Positions 1 through 6,753 of a stretch of 37,843 nucleotides of DNA are shown piece after piece. This DNA comes from JAGVXH01 sp043810285 (lineage in GTDB: Archaea > Nanobdellota > Nanobdellia > Pacearchaeales > GW2011-AR1). Position 1 is the first letter of the stretch; the number at the start of each line of letters is the position of its first letter. Both the position numbers and the translations under genes were made by a program. Under the pieces are notes generated by a model that ran no database searches, was not told the origin of the DNA, and was given only the letters and a program-made list of their open reading frames with translations. Location of the stretch: positions 1 through 37,843 of the forward strand of contig JBDROH010000021.1 of NCBI GenBank assembly GCA_043810285.1. Reading direction: 5' to 3'.

Positions 1-729
1 ATGAGAAACCACCCTAAGAAAATAACTTGTGCTATGGATTTGTTTTATAGGGGAGTTTCTACTCGGAAAGTTCAAGAGCACTTTAAGGCATTTTATCCTC
101 ATAATTCTTCGCATAAATCTATCTATCGTTGGGTTGTTAAATATTCTAAAATGATTTCTAACTTCACAGATAAGTTAAAGATTAATGGAGGTCAAGAAGT
201 TCAGATTGATGAAATGGAATATAAAACTAAAGGAAAGCAGTCTTGGTTTATTGATTCCATTGATACTAAAACTCGCTATATGGTTGCTTCAAATTTCTTT
301 AAGGCAAGAGGAAGTCAAGAAATAAAAACTATTCTTGAAAGAGCAAAATACAAGACTAAAGGGAATGTAACAACTATCACAACGGACGGGTGGAAAGTTT
401 ATACTAAACTCGTTAAGCATACCTTCGGTTACTATAACTTTCAAAGAGGAGAGATGTTTCATAATGTTAATATTGCTTCTACTGGTGGATGTTTTAATAT
501 CTATATAGAAAGACTACATAACTCAATCCGAGAACGAACTAAGACATTTAGGGGATTTCACGGCTCGATAGAAAGTGCAAATAGCATAATGAAAGGTTAC
601 GAAATATTTTATAATTTTATTAGAAAACATCAATCTCTCGGCTGTTGTCCTTATGAGTTGGCTATTCCAAGTTTAAAAATTAATGGAGAAAATAAGTGGT
701 TGGAGTTGATTAATATTTCTAAACAATAG
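1..729 (+). CDS. DDE transposase (IS6/IS240-like), 5' end cut by window edge
   Basis: This protein would catalyse cut-and-paste or replicative transposition of an insertion sequence. The visible 242 residues start with a helix-turn-helix stretch (about residues 8-50). An RNase H-like DDE core follows: Asp in QIDEMEY (about residue 70), Asp in TTDGWKVY (about 129) and Glu in IYIERLHNSIRERTK (about 169). The tail FIRKHQSLG is typical of the IS6/IS240 group. Relatives usually carry an N-terminal zinc-finger segment before this point. The first ATG coincides with base 1, so the true start is probably outside the window. The stop at 729 is followed within 10 bp by the promoter palindrome of the next gene. 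No terminal inverted repeat of the IS could be delimited. Family placement is by motif reading. Confidence 0.85.
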   Translation: MRNHPKKITCAMDLFYRGVSTRKVQEHFKAFYPHNSSHKSIYRWVVKYSKMISNFTDKLKINGGQEVQIDEMEYKTKGKQSWFIDSIDTKTRYMVASNFFKARGSQEIKTILERAKYKTKGNVTTITTDGWKVYTKLVKHTFGYYNFQRGEMFHNVNIASTGGCFNIYIERLHNSIRERTKTFRGFHGSIESANSIMKGYEIFYNFIRKHQSLGCCPYELAIPSLKINGENKWLELINISKQ

Positions 730-737
730 ATTTATAA

Positions 738-766
738 GTATATACATAATTATATTATGTATATAC
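738..766 (+). promoter_or_regulatory. 29-bp perfect palindrome operator before the AbrB gene
   Basis: Two 13-nt arms, GTATATACATAAT and its exact reverse complement, surround a 3-nt centre. The palindrome ends 3 nt before the AbrB start codon and lies immediately after a TATA-like TTTATAAG (731-738). It therefore covers the expected transcription start and leader. AbrB/MazE-type proteins bind DNA as symmetric dimers and commonly repress their own promoters. An autoregulatory operator is the natural reading, but it is inferred. Confidence 0.7.
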
Positions 767-769
767 AAG

Positions 770-952
770 ATGTTTAACGAATTTGTAGCAAAATTGAGAG
801 AGGTTGGAAATTCAATAGTCATAACTATTCCTAAACCTGTTTTAGAAAAATATGGATTAAAAGAAACAGATTATATTCAATGTTTAATTTCAGAAGCACA
901 AGATAAACCTCTTTTGTATCGGTTATTAAAAGACGAGGTGCAAGATGGATAA
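770..952 (+). CDS. AbrB/SpoVT-type DNA-binding protein (antitoxin-like)
   Basis: A 60-residue swapped-hairpin DNA-binding protein. The AbrB signature is clear: KLREVGNSIVITIPKPVLEKYGLKETDYI (split here as VGNSIVITIPKPV followed by LEKYGLKETD), residues about 9-38. Proteins of this size usually act as transcriptional regulators or as the antitoxin half of a toxin-antitoxin pair. It is the first gene of a two-gene operon: its last codons overlap the start of the next gene by 8 nt. A perfect palindrome just upstream suggests autoregulation. No SD is visible in the 3-nt leader after the palindrome, so the transcript may be leaderless. Confidence 0.85.
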   Translation: MFNEFVAKLREVGNSIVITIPKPVLEKYGLKETDYIQCLISEAQDKPLLYRLLKDEVQDG

Positions 953-1187
953 AGAAATTTATCAAAGAAATTCTGATTATTTTTTAATAGCAAGTAAAAC
1001 TTTTAGAAGATTAAAACAGCAAGGAAAATTAAATAGAAAAGAAAGAAAAGAAATTGAAAAGAAATTAACGGCGATGAGTTTTTGGTTATTACTCAACACC
1101 GAAAAAAATAATCAAAATCCTGCGATTGTAAAAGGAAGGTTACAACTATGTTTAAGAAATTTGAATAAGTTGAACACTCCGAGATAA
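945..1187 (+). CDS. Unknown 80-aa basic protein, partner of AbrB gene
   Basis: This protein is not recognised. It is small, Lys/Arg-rich and mostly helical in appearance (RRLKQQGKLNRKERKEIEKK at about residues 21-40), with a short hydrophobic patch AMSFWLLLN near residue 44-52. There is no membrane segment and no PIN, RelE or MazF motif. Its ATG lies inside the last codons of the AbrB gene (8-nt overlap), so translation is probably coupled. The order antitoxin-like gene then small basic gene matches many type II toxin-antitoxin modules, but no toxin fold is visible, so function is left open. Its 3' end overlaps the convergent 276-aa gene by 36 nt. Confidence 0.6.
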   Translation: MDKEIYQRNSDYFLIASKTFRRLKQQGKLNRKERKEIEKKLTAMSFWLLLNTEKNNQNPAIVKGRLQLCLRNLNKLNTPR

Positions 1188-1982
1188 TTCTTGAGCTTTA
1201 AGCAAAGTTCTAACTCTACTAAAACTATAATTATTCTCGTCAGTGATATTTATTCCATAATCTCCATTAACAGATATTAATTCATAGACAAAATTGTCAT
1301 TTAAATTAAGGATTTCCTGAATCTTAACTGGATATGGTGCTGGTTTTTCGTGGAAGGTATAATCACAATCAAACTCTAAAGCATATTTGAAATATGAAAC
1401 CTTATCCCTATCCCAACGACCATAAACAGAAATTATGAAATTCCCTTTTAACTTACGGATGGATTCTCTTATCTCAATCCATTTTCTAACATTGTCATAT
1501 TCTCCGCCCCTAAAAATGAAATTTTTAATTCCATTAACAAGTAGGAAATCGACTTTATCTTGAATGAATTTTGACTTAATATCCACTACTGCAAAAATTT
1601 CTTTTTCTTTTGAAAATTTCTTTGAACTTTCAAAATCTTTTTTAAAATCCTCTAAAGTGTTTCTCTCGTCTAATTCCTGAAATACAAAAGTATCAAGATT
1701 TGATTTTTGCTGTATCTCTCCAATTATCTTTAATTCTTCTTTGGCTCTTATATCACCCTTATTGAATTGTGAAAAAAAGATAATCTTCGAATCCGAATGT
1801 TTATCAATAAAACCATTTATCTCATTTGTTAGTTTCTTTGAATTATTTTTAAGATTTATACGAGTCTTACTTGTAATCCTCTTAATCATAGGAATCAAAG
1901 ACAAATTCAGAGAATCACTAAGACCATTTTGTTTCGCATAGTTAATTTCAGTATCATTCGCTAAAATTATTTTTGTTACCAT
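1152..1982 (-). CDS. Hypothetical 276-aa protein, possible alpha/beta barrel
   Basis: The family is not recognised. The protein is soluble, with no signal peptide or membrane segment. Alternating short hydrophobic strands (SKIIFFSQF, EIFAVVDIKS, VDFLLVNGIKNFIFRGG, NFIISVYGRWDRDKVSYFK) are separated by charged helices, the spacing expected of a TIM-barrel-like or Rossmann-like alpha/beta fold. The stretch GRWDRDKVSYFKYALEF with Asp and Arg at strand ends could be a ligand site. The start is well supported: GGAGGTAA lies a few bases before the ATG. It ends a minus-strand run with the 70-aa gene (19-nt gap) and a possible 39-aa gene upstream. Its 3' end overlaps the convergent 80-aa gene. Confidence 0.7.
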   Translation of the reverse strand: MVTKIILANDTEINYAKQNGLSDSLNLSLIPMIKRITSKTRINLKNNSKKLTNEINGFIDKHSDSKIIFFSQFNKGDIRAKEELKIIGEIQQKSNLDTFVFQELDERNTLEDFKKDFESSKKFSKEKEIFAVVDIKSKFIQDKVDFLLVNGIKNFIFRGGEYDNVRKWIEIRESIRKLKGNFIISVYGRWDRDKVSYFKYALEFDCDYTFHEKPAPYPVKIQEILNLNDNFVYELISVNGDYGINITDENNYSFSRVRTLLKAQELSRSVQLIQIS

Positions 1983-2001
1983 TTTTATTTACCTCCGATT
2001 T

Positions 2002-2214
2002 TTAGGATGCTACCTGAATCAACCCATTGAATTTAGTTAAAAATTTTCCATAAGAAACTTGCACAGAAATTTCAGAAAGATATATAAAGGAATTTAACGA
2101 CTTTTTATTATGAGAAAAGAGCCAATTAAATTTTTCTATACCTCCGTCTAAATTTAATACAGAAAAATAATTCTTACTTTCTCTTATCACACTTTTATAT
2201 TTGATAGCTTTCAT
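2002..2214 (-). CDS. Small hypothetical protein (70 aa)
   Basis: An unrecognised short protein beginning MKAIKYKSVIRESKNYF. Strand-rich segments (YFSVLNLDGGIEKFNWLF, FIYLSEISVQVSYGKF) suggest a compact beta fold. The open frame extends 6 codons upstream, but GAGGTG sits 5-6 nt before the ATG at 2214, so that start is chosen. It lies 19 bp upstream of the 276-aa gene on the same strand, which suggests one transcript. Confidence 0.55.
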   Translation of the reverse strand: MKAIKYKSVIRESKNYFSVLNLDGGIEKFNWLFSHNKKSLNSFIYLSEISVQVSYGKFLTKFNGLIQVAS

Positions 2215-2296
2215 TTCAGCACCTCTGTGCATTTCATAACAGACTAAGAATTAACTTACCCCGTAAAATTGCTATTTTATTAAGGCAGTAGTGTTT

Positions 2297-2416
2297 TTAA
2301 ATTTGTCTATTCTTTAAAAAATATAAATTGGAGGTAAATTGGTTGATAAGACCGAGCAATTTTACAGCAACAACAGCAACAGGAGCAAAATTGTTGAATA
2401 TAATAATCTTTTTCAT
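2297..2416 (-). CDS. Possible 39-aa small protein with strong SD
   Basis: This short frame begins MKKIIIFNNFAPVAVVAVK and continues with LLGLINQFTSNLYFLKN. GGAGGTAA immediately precedes the ATG, and a TATA-like ATTTAAAAA lies about 35 nt upstream (near 2450). These are the same kinds of signals as the longer genes of this run. The order and spacing of hydrophobic residues faintly recall the first half of an HPr-type fold, but the catalytic His is absent and this is not claimed as homology. The SD is perfectly complementary to codons 27-29 of the same frame (see the inverted repeat). A 31-codon TTG frame on the other strand is the competing explanation. Confidence 0.4.
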   Translation of the reverse strand: MKKIIIFNNFAPVAVVAVKLLGLINQFTSNLYFLKNRQI

Positions 2417-2424
2417 TTACCTCC
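2330..2424 (-). promoter_or_regulatory. Nested inverted repeats that could hide an SD
   Basis: GGAGGTAAAT (2330-2339) and ATTTACCTCC (2415-2424) are perfect 10-bp inverted arms. Inside them, CAATTTT (2357-2363) and AAAATTG (2387-2393) form a second 7-bp stem. In minus-strand RNA the 5' arm contains the SD and start of the 39-aa frame, and the 3' arm lies in its codons 27-29. Folding would block ribosome entry. As DNA it could also be the ends of a very small inverted-repeat element. Confidence 0.5.
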
Positions 2425-2484
2425 AGTATATTAACACTAAGAAACTTTTTAAATATTTCGTAAAATTACAATATCCATAGATAC

Positions 2485-3447
2485 CTAAATTTTTCCTACC
2501 CACCAACCGCTAAGGTAACAATGTAGTGATTGATTAAAGCTTGAGTTTCCACCACTTACTCCTGAAATTAAATTATCAACTTCTGTTTTGTTATAGAAAT
2601 CTAAACTCATTATATTTGAAGTTGTATTCACACTTAAGATTAAGGTTGTTTCATTATATCTCTGGTCTGTTTCTGCTAATTTAGAATTAATAGCATTCCA
2701 TAATGTTGTATTCTCAGCAATGAAAATTGGATCACTCTCACTTCCAGCAGGTAGATTCTCTAATAAACTTCCATCTCCTATAAAATAATCTGCACTTATA
2801 TTTCCAGTGATATTTATATTTCCACTTCCATTGATTGTGCCATTAAAATCAATATCTTGCACAAATAATTTGGTTATTCGTGAAGTTAAACTTCCAAGCC
2901 AGCCAAAAAAGCCTGTTTGAGAAGTTGTTATATTGCCTGTAAATATTTCTGATTGATTTTTTAAAGCATAATTTATTAAATCAGGAGTTCCTGAGTTGTC
3001 ATCTGTTTCACATTCAACACTCCCATTTTCATAGATTAATCTTATAGAACTTCCAGCAGAACATGAATTTATCAAGGAGAAATTAATAAATGAAACATTG
3101 TTTATTCCCCCAACAGAAGATTGAAATTCTAATCTCTCATTTCCATCAAAATCAAGGTCTTCACCATTAATAGCATAATCTTTCCAATAACTTTTTCCAT
3201 ATTCTAAACTTGGGTTTATCATAACATTCCATGAACCATTTACTATAGCATCACTAAAATTTTGTTGAAAGATTAAGTTTCCCCCAATTGGATCATCATA
3301 TATACTAATTGTTAAATTGGCCAATTCTGTTAAATTCCCTGTTGTAACTTCTCGGACATTTGTTCCTTGATCTGAAATTAGAAAGGCTGATACAATATTA
3401 GGAAAAATTACAAGTGCAAAAATTAAGAGAATAATCTTACTTTTCAT
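2485..3447 (-). CDS. Secreted fibre-like surface protein, probably C-terminally truncated
   Basis: A signal peptide (MKSKIILLIFALVIFPNIVSA) leads into an Asn/Ser/Thr-rich extracellular protein with many N-glycosylation sequons. The second half has the phage-fibre-like, DPANN-surface-protein pattern ADYFIGDGSLLENLPAG, then SDPIFIAENTTLWNAINSK, then DQRYNETTLI and YNKTEVDNLISG. Relatives known to me continue with further such repeats. Here the frame ends in an unrelated-looking LHCYLSGWWVGKI, so the tail was probably lost by recombination or frameshift. The ATG at 3447 is chosen because GGTGAT, complementary to the archaeal 16S 3' end, lies 4 nt upstream. That start overlaps the end of the 51-aa micro gene by 11 nt. 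Role: cell-surface or attachment protein (inference). Confidence 0.7.
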   Translation of the reverse strand: MKSKIILLIFALVIFPNIVSAFLISDQGTNVREVTTGNLTELANLTISIYDDPIGGNLIFQQNFSDAIVNGSWNVMINPSLEYGKSYWKDYAINGEDLDFDGNERLEFQSSVGGINNVSFINFSLINSCSAGSSIRLIYENGSVECETDDNSGTPDLINYALKNQSEIFTGNITTSQTGFFGWLGSLTSRITKLFVQDIDFNGTINGSGNINITGNISADYFIGDGSLLENLPAGSESDPIFIAENTTLWNAINSKLAETDQRYNETTLILSVNTTSNIMSLDFYNKTEVDNLISGVSGGNSSFNQSLHCYLSGWWVGKI

Positions 3448-3592
3448 TTTCATCACCTTCTTTTTTTAATAATTCAATTAATGCTTTATTTAAAGAAATA
3501 GAACGGGGAACTGTATCTTTCCATTTATTCCAAATCTCTTCTGGAATTTCCAATAAAAACTTTTTTAGTTTCTCCCTTTTTTTATTCACCAT
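3437..3592 (-). CDS. Micro ribbon-helix-helix-like regulator (51 aa)
   Basis: The protein starts MVNKKREKLKKFLLEIP and continues EEIWNKWKDTVPRSISLNKALIELLKKEG. A short strand (KKFLLEIP) followed by two helices with a Pro/Ser-rich turn matches a minimal ribbon-helix-helix DNA-binding unit. It overlaps the start of the surface-protein gene by 11 nt, so translation is likely coupled. A near-perfect inverted repeat begins 4 bp upstream of its start and flanks its TATA box, as expected for autoregulation. A similar 39-aa gene heads the 613/1695-aa surface operon at 20078-20197. The fold assignment is by pattern only. Confidence 0.6.
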   Translation of the reverse strand: MVNKKREKLKKFLLEIPEEIWNKWKDTVPRSISLNKALIELLKKEGDENEK

Positions 3593-3595
3593 TTT

Positions 3596-3662
3596 ACTTA
3601 GTAATTATTAGTTTAATAAAGTAAGACTTATATGTAATAAATATTACTAATAATTACTTAGT
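3596..3662 (-). promoter_or_regulatory. Promoter with 17-bp inverted repeat, candidate RHH operator
   Basis: ACTTAGTAATTATTAGT (3596-3612) and ACTAATAATTACTTAGT (3646-3662) are inverted copies with one mismatch, separated by 33 bp. A TATA-like CATATAAG on the minus strand (near 3629-3636) lies between the arms. One arm therefore covers the transcription start and start codon, and the other lies upstream of TATA/BRE. The 10-mer TTACTAATAA (3644-3653) recurs at 20255-20264 before the second micro gene. Confidence 0.55.
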
Positions 3663-3821
3663 ATTTAAATGTTTTGATAGAAATTTAGCTAGTTAAACAC
3701 AAAAAAACCTTCAAAATCTTCATAAAATCTGATTGTTAACGCTCCAAAAAATGTCTTTTTAAATATAAATATAATAACACTTTAAGAGATCTATTACCCC
3801 TTATATTGATTATTTGTATCA

Positions 3822-4208
3822 TTATTCTTGCATTATCCTATCAAAATCCCCCTTAACCATCTCTAAACTTGTCTTGGCATAAATTTCTGTGGTTCTGGGA
3901 TTTGTGTGTCCGAGCAAAAGTTGAACTTGGTCTAATCTTAAGCCCTTGTTTAATAGATATGTAGCCATGCTATGCCTTAGGGTGAGAACAGAATTTAAAG
4001 AACTTGTTTAATTCTTCGTCGGTAAAACCCTTATTTAAATTTCTATATTTAGTTCCCTTACGTCTTTGATATTTTCTTTTACGAGTTTCAGAAACAGCAG
4101 TGATTAATTTTTTTAATTTATCTTGAGAAAGAGATTGAAGTTCTATTGGATTTCCAGATGTATCTGTTAACCTAATTCCTAACCCCAAACTCCCACTCTC
4201 AAGAGGTA
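3822..4208 (-). pseudogene. Decayed tyrosine recombinase (integrase)
   Basis: Two out-of-frame fragments remain. The upstream part reads GFTDEELNKFFKFC, the usual end of the core-binding domain, preceded by a basic stretch (KRKYQRRKGTKYRNLNK). After a jump of frame at about 3985 comes the C-terminal catalytic part: LTLRHSMATYLLNKGLR, QLLLGHTNPRTTEIYAKTS and a stop at 3822. These carry the RHxxA, LLGH and active-site Tyr motifs. The central catalytic domain, including the first Arg, is deleted. It abuts tRNA-Gln(CUG), the classic target of such enzymes, so it marks the border of a former integrated element. It cannot encode an active enzyme. Confidence 0.8.
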
Positions 4209-4281
4209 TAGCCCCTCCAGGATTCGAACCTGGGTCGCAAGGCCCAGAACCTCGCATCCTTGACCACTAGACTAAAGGGCT
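4209..4281 (-). tRNA. tRNA-Gln (anticodon CUG)
   Basis: The cloverleaf has acceptor AGCCCUU/AGGGGCU, anticodon stem CGAGG/CCUUG around loop UUCUGGG (anticodon CUG, reads CAG) and T-arm CCAGG-UUCGAAU-CCUGG, with discriminator A. CCA is not encoded and there is no intron. The integrase remnant begins at its 3' end. Outside its 5' end an inverted and a direct copy of the 5' segment occur. A second tRNA-Gln (UUG) lies at 27397. Confidence 0.93.
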
Positions 4282-4331
4282 TCTTACCTTTAGTCTCCAT
4301 GAAACCCCAAGGGTTACTTTAGACTAAAGGG
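4268..4331. repeat. Direct and inverted copies of the tRNA-Gln(CUG) 5' end
   Basis: TAGACTAAAGGG in the tRNA (4268-4279) is repeated exactly at 4320-4331. Between them CCTTTAGTCT (4287-4296) is the exact inverse of AGACTAAAGG (4269-4278), making a 10-bp hairpin that straddles the tRNA border. A tRNA edge repeated directly nearby, beside an integrase remnant, suggests an attachment-site scar. Confidence 0.6.
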
Positions 4332-4395
4332 TTATAGAAATCTAAGAAAATCTGAATTTAAAAAACTTTATAATCTAGCATCATCTAAACAAAAT

Positions 4396-4914
4396 ATGAA
4401 AATTAGAGCAATATTAATCTCGGAGAAAATAACTTCAAATACTCTCGAAGCTCAAAACTTATTCGCAACGAGTAGATTCGGAGAAAAAATCGGAGAAAAA
4501 ATCTTTTACTCACCATCCGAAGCATTATATCTTGTCCAAGACAAAAAAATGGAAATTTTAAATTATCAAGATAAAAAACTAACCCAAAAAGATATTTTAA
4601 ATAAGTTTGAACGAATCGACAAAAAGTTCAAAACAAAATATTTAGTTTTCAATGACCTCCGAAAAAAAGGTTACATAGTGAAATCCGCATTAAAGTTTGG
4701 AGCTGAATTTAGAGTTTATGAAAAAGAGGGGAAAGTAGGTAAAGACCACTCCAAATGGATTTGTTTTCCAGTTTCAGAAAATAAACAAATTAGCTGGCAA
4801 GAATTCTCCGCAAAAAACCGAATTGCACATTCTATAAAAAAGAACCTCCTAATAGCAATTGTAGACGACGAATGTGCAATATCTTATTATGAAATTAAAT
4901 GGGTAAAAATATAA
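4396..4914 (+). CDS. endA: tRNA-splicing endonuclease
   Basis: Cleaves pre-tRNA at bulge-helix-bulge intron borders. The 172-aa length fits the homotetrameric archaeal type with one N-terminal and one catalytic domain. The catalytic triad is visible: Tyr108 in EFRVYEK, His118 in KDHSKW and Lys149 in AHSIKKN. The last strand is ISYYEIKW. The gene appears leaderless, with TATA ACTTTATAATC about 25 nt before the ATG. None of the tRNAs in this window shows an intron. Identification is firm. Confidence 0.93.
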   Translation: MKIRAILISEKITSNTLEAQNLFATSRFGEKIGEKIFYSPSEALYLVQDKKMEILNYQDKKLTQKDILNKFERIDKKFKTKYLVFNDLRKKGYIVKSALKFGAEFRVYEKEGKVGKDHSKWICFPVSENKQISWQEFSAKNRIAHSIKKNLLIAIVDDECAISYYEIKWVKI

Positions 4915-4985
4915 TTTTCATTTTCAACCAACATTAATCTCTTAATTATAAAAATGTTTATAACCTCTTCGACAGTCTAAATCCT

Positions 4986-5894
4986 ATGATAGACATACCA
5001 GAAAAAAAGAGCAAGATAATTTCATTCATTGAGGCAAATGGTCCAACTCTCCCAGTTAGAATAGCAAAAGCAATTGACATGGACCCTGTGTTTGCATCGG
5101 CAATTCTCTCAGAACTTCTCAACACAAAACAAATAAAAATGAGTAACATGAAAATTGGTGCGTCTTCACTTTACCTTCTCCCCGGACAAGAACAAAAACT
5201 TGAAGAACACACCGAACACCTCAAACCAGTAGAAAAAGAGGCTTACCTAAAACTTAAAGAAAGAAAAATCCTAACTCACGACGATGAAGAACCTGCAATC
5301 AGAGTAGCACTCCAAAACATTAAAGACTTTGCAATACCCTTCAAATTCCAGGAAAAAATAATGTGGAGATACGCCTTCATTCCCGAAGAAGAAATTAAAG
5401 ACATTTTAACTCTGAAGAAGGAGAGGCTTGAAGAAAAAGAAGAGAAAAAAGAAATTAAAATGGAAAATATTTTAGAGAAAAAACATAAAGAAGTGAAAAT
5501 TGAAAAAAGCTCTCCTTCCATTATATCTCCCTTAAATGAAAAGCTCTCTTCAAATAAAAGCATATTTGAAAATACTGAAGAACCTAAACCTGAATTCTTC
5601 GAAGAAGTAAAAAGATTTCTTGAAAATAAAAATATAGAGTTTATAGAAGAGATACAATCAGAAAAGAAAGAAATTGTTGCAAAAGTTAGTGTTGAATCAA
5701 ATCTAGGAAATATAAATTTTCTCCTCATAGCAAAAAATAAACAAACAACCTCTAAGGAAGAAATCGCCGCTGCAATTCAAAGAGCAATTTACAACAAGAT
5801 GCCTTGCTTGTTAGTTATGAGAAAGCAACCTTCAAAAAACATTCAAAAAGTTATAGAAGAAAATCATCTCATCAAAATTAAAATTATGGAATAA
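4986..5894 (+). CDS. Winged-helix protein with nuclease-like C-terminus (302 aa)
   Basis: Residues about 5-65 form a winged helix (KSKIISFIEANGPTLPVRIA, then ILSELLNTKQIKMSNMK), suggesting DNA or nucleoprotein binding. Residues 145-200 are a charged, probably disordered linker. Residues 205-302 are alpha/beta (EFFEEVKRFLENKNIEFIEE, GNINFLLIAKNK, ACLLVM-like CLLVMRKQ), a strand order seen in restriction-endonuclease-like folds, though a PD-(D/E)XK site is not certain. A TATA (TTTATAACC) lies about 25 nt upstream, so the gene is probably leaderless. It converges on the ParA gene, 6 bp away. Role unknown; related proteins occur in DPANN genomes as far as I recall. Confidence 0.75.
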   Translation: MIDIPEKKSKIISFIEANGPTLPVRIAKAIDMDPVFASAILSELLNTKQIKMSNMKIGASSLYLLPGQEQKLEEHTEHLKPVEKEAYLKLKERKILTHDDEEPAIRVALQNIKDFAIPFKFQEKIMWRYAFIPEEEIKDILTLKKERLEEKEEKKEIKMENILEKKHKEVKIEKSSPSIISPLNEKLSSNKSIFENTEEPKPEFFEEVKRFLENKNIEFIEEIQSEKKEIVAKVSVESNLGNINFLLIAKNKQTTSKEEIAAAIQRAIYNKMPCLLVMRKQPSKNIQKVIEENHLIKIKIME

Positions 5895-5900
5895 TTTTTA

Positions 5901-6701
5901 TTAAAGTTGACTTTTATAAAATCCTTGCCTCAAAAATTCCCTATTAACCTTCTCTTTCTGAAAAGAATCTTTAAAATGGAAAACCCTCTGAAAAAAATTT
6001 TCTTTTTCGGAGACACCACAAATTGCCGAAGCAAAACATTTAATCTCCTTAGAAATTACATTTGCTCCATCGAGAACAGTTATTGGAATCTTAGAATTTA
6101 ATGCTTGTGCCATTTTTTTATGGTCTCTTATCCTTGCCACCACAGGAATTTCCGAAATAAGCTCTATTTCACGAAGGTTATATTCATGTCTCGGAGAACG
6201 AATCCGATTTATAACCAAACCTCCGATAGGAGTATCCTGTTCCTTAGCAAGTCTAGCGGCCTTTAATGATGTTATTAAAGTTACATTATCTGGGGAGGTT
6301 ACAACGAAGATTTTATCTGCCGCAGCAATAACTGGTTTTAACTCTTCATAATTCGGAGATGAATCTATAATTATAAAATCATAACGATTTTTGAATTTAT
6401 TCAAGATTTGTTTTAATTTAAACACATCTATCTCTCCTCGATAATCCATAGAAGCAGGAACAACATCTATCCCATAAGATTCATAAATTGCATTATGTAA
6501 TAAGGTTCCAGAAAGCGCATCATGAAGTGTTATCTCATTTGTTAGGTCAAGATAAAGTCCAATATTTGGCGCAGAAAAATTAGCATCCACAAGTAGAACC
6601 TTTTTCCCGAAATCGTTGACTAATGACGACGCAGTTTCCAAAGCTAACGTTGTCTTCCCAACCCCTCCTTTTATAGATACAAATGCTAGAATATTCGACA
6701 T
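5901..6701 (-). CDS. ParA/MinD-family ATPase
   Basis: A P-loop ATPase of the SIMIBI class that positions DNA or protein complexes. It has the deviant Walker A KGGVGKTT (residues 11-18, with the signature Lys11), VLLVDANFSAPN (switch I) and FIIIDSSPN (Walker B). Conserved late motifs are FVVTSPDNVT and GGLVINR. At 266 aa it is full-length. There is no ParB-like partner next to it and no clear C-terminal amphipathic MinD helix (the tail QRVFHFKDSFQKEKVNREFL is a weak candidate). The promoter has TTTTATATACC about 30 nt upstream and GGTGAT just before the ATG. Confidence 0.88.
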   Translation of the reverse strand: MSNILAFVSIKGGVGKTTLALETASSLVNDFGKKVLLVDANFSAPNIGLYLDLTNEITLHDALSGTLLHNAIYESYGIDVVPASMDYRGEIDVFKLKQILNKFKNRYDFIIIDSSPNYEELKPVIAAADKIFVVTSPDNVTLITSLKAARLAKEQDTPIGGLVINRIRSPRHEYNLREIELISEIPVVARIRDHKKMAQALNSKIPITVLDGANVISKEIKCFASAICGVSEKENFFQRVFHFKDSFQKEKVNREFLRQGFYKSQL

Positions 6702-6753
6702 GATATCACCAAACCCAATAAAGAAAAAGAGGTATATAAAATTATTGTAGTAA

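Noticed and set aside
2297..2416. HPr-family protein
   Set aside because: Only a weak spacing resemblance; the phosphorylated His and the second half of the fold are missing.
2339..2434. 31-codon TTG-start frame on the + strand after GGAGGTAAA
   Set aside because: It has an SD but a non-ATG start, low-complexity AAC/AGC codons and no clear product. The opposite-strand frame has ATG, SD and TATA, so it was preferred.
3970..4257. Continuous 95-codon minus frame reading from inside tRNA-Gln(CUG)
   Set aside because: Its N-terminal third is tRNA sequence. The remainder is better explained as the N-terminal fragment of the decayed integrase.
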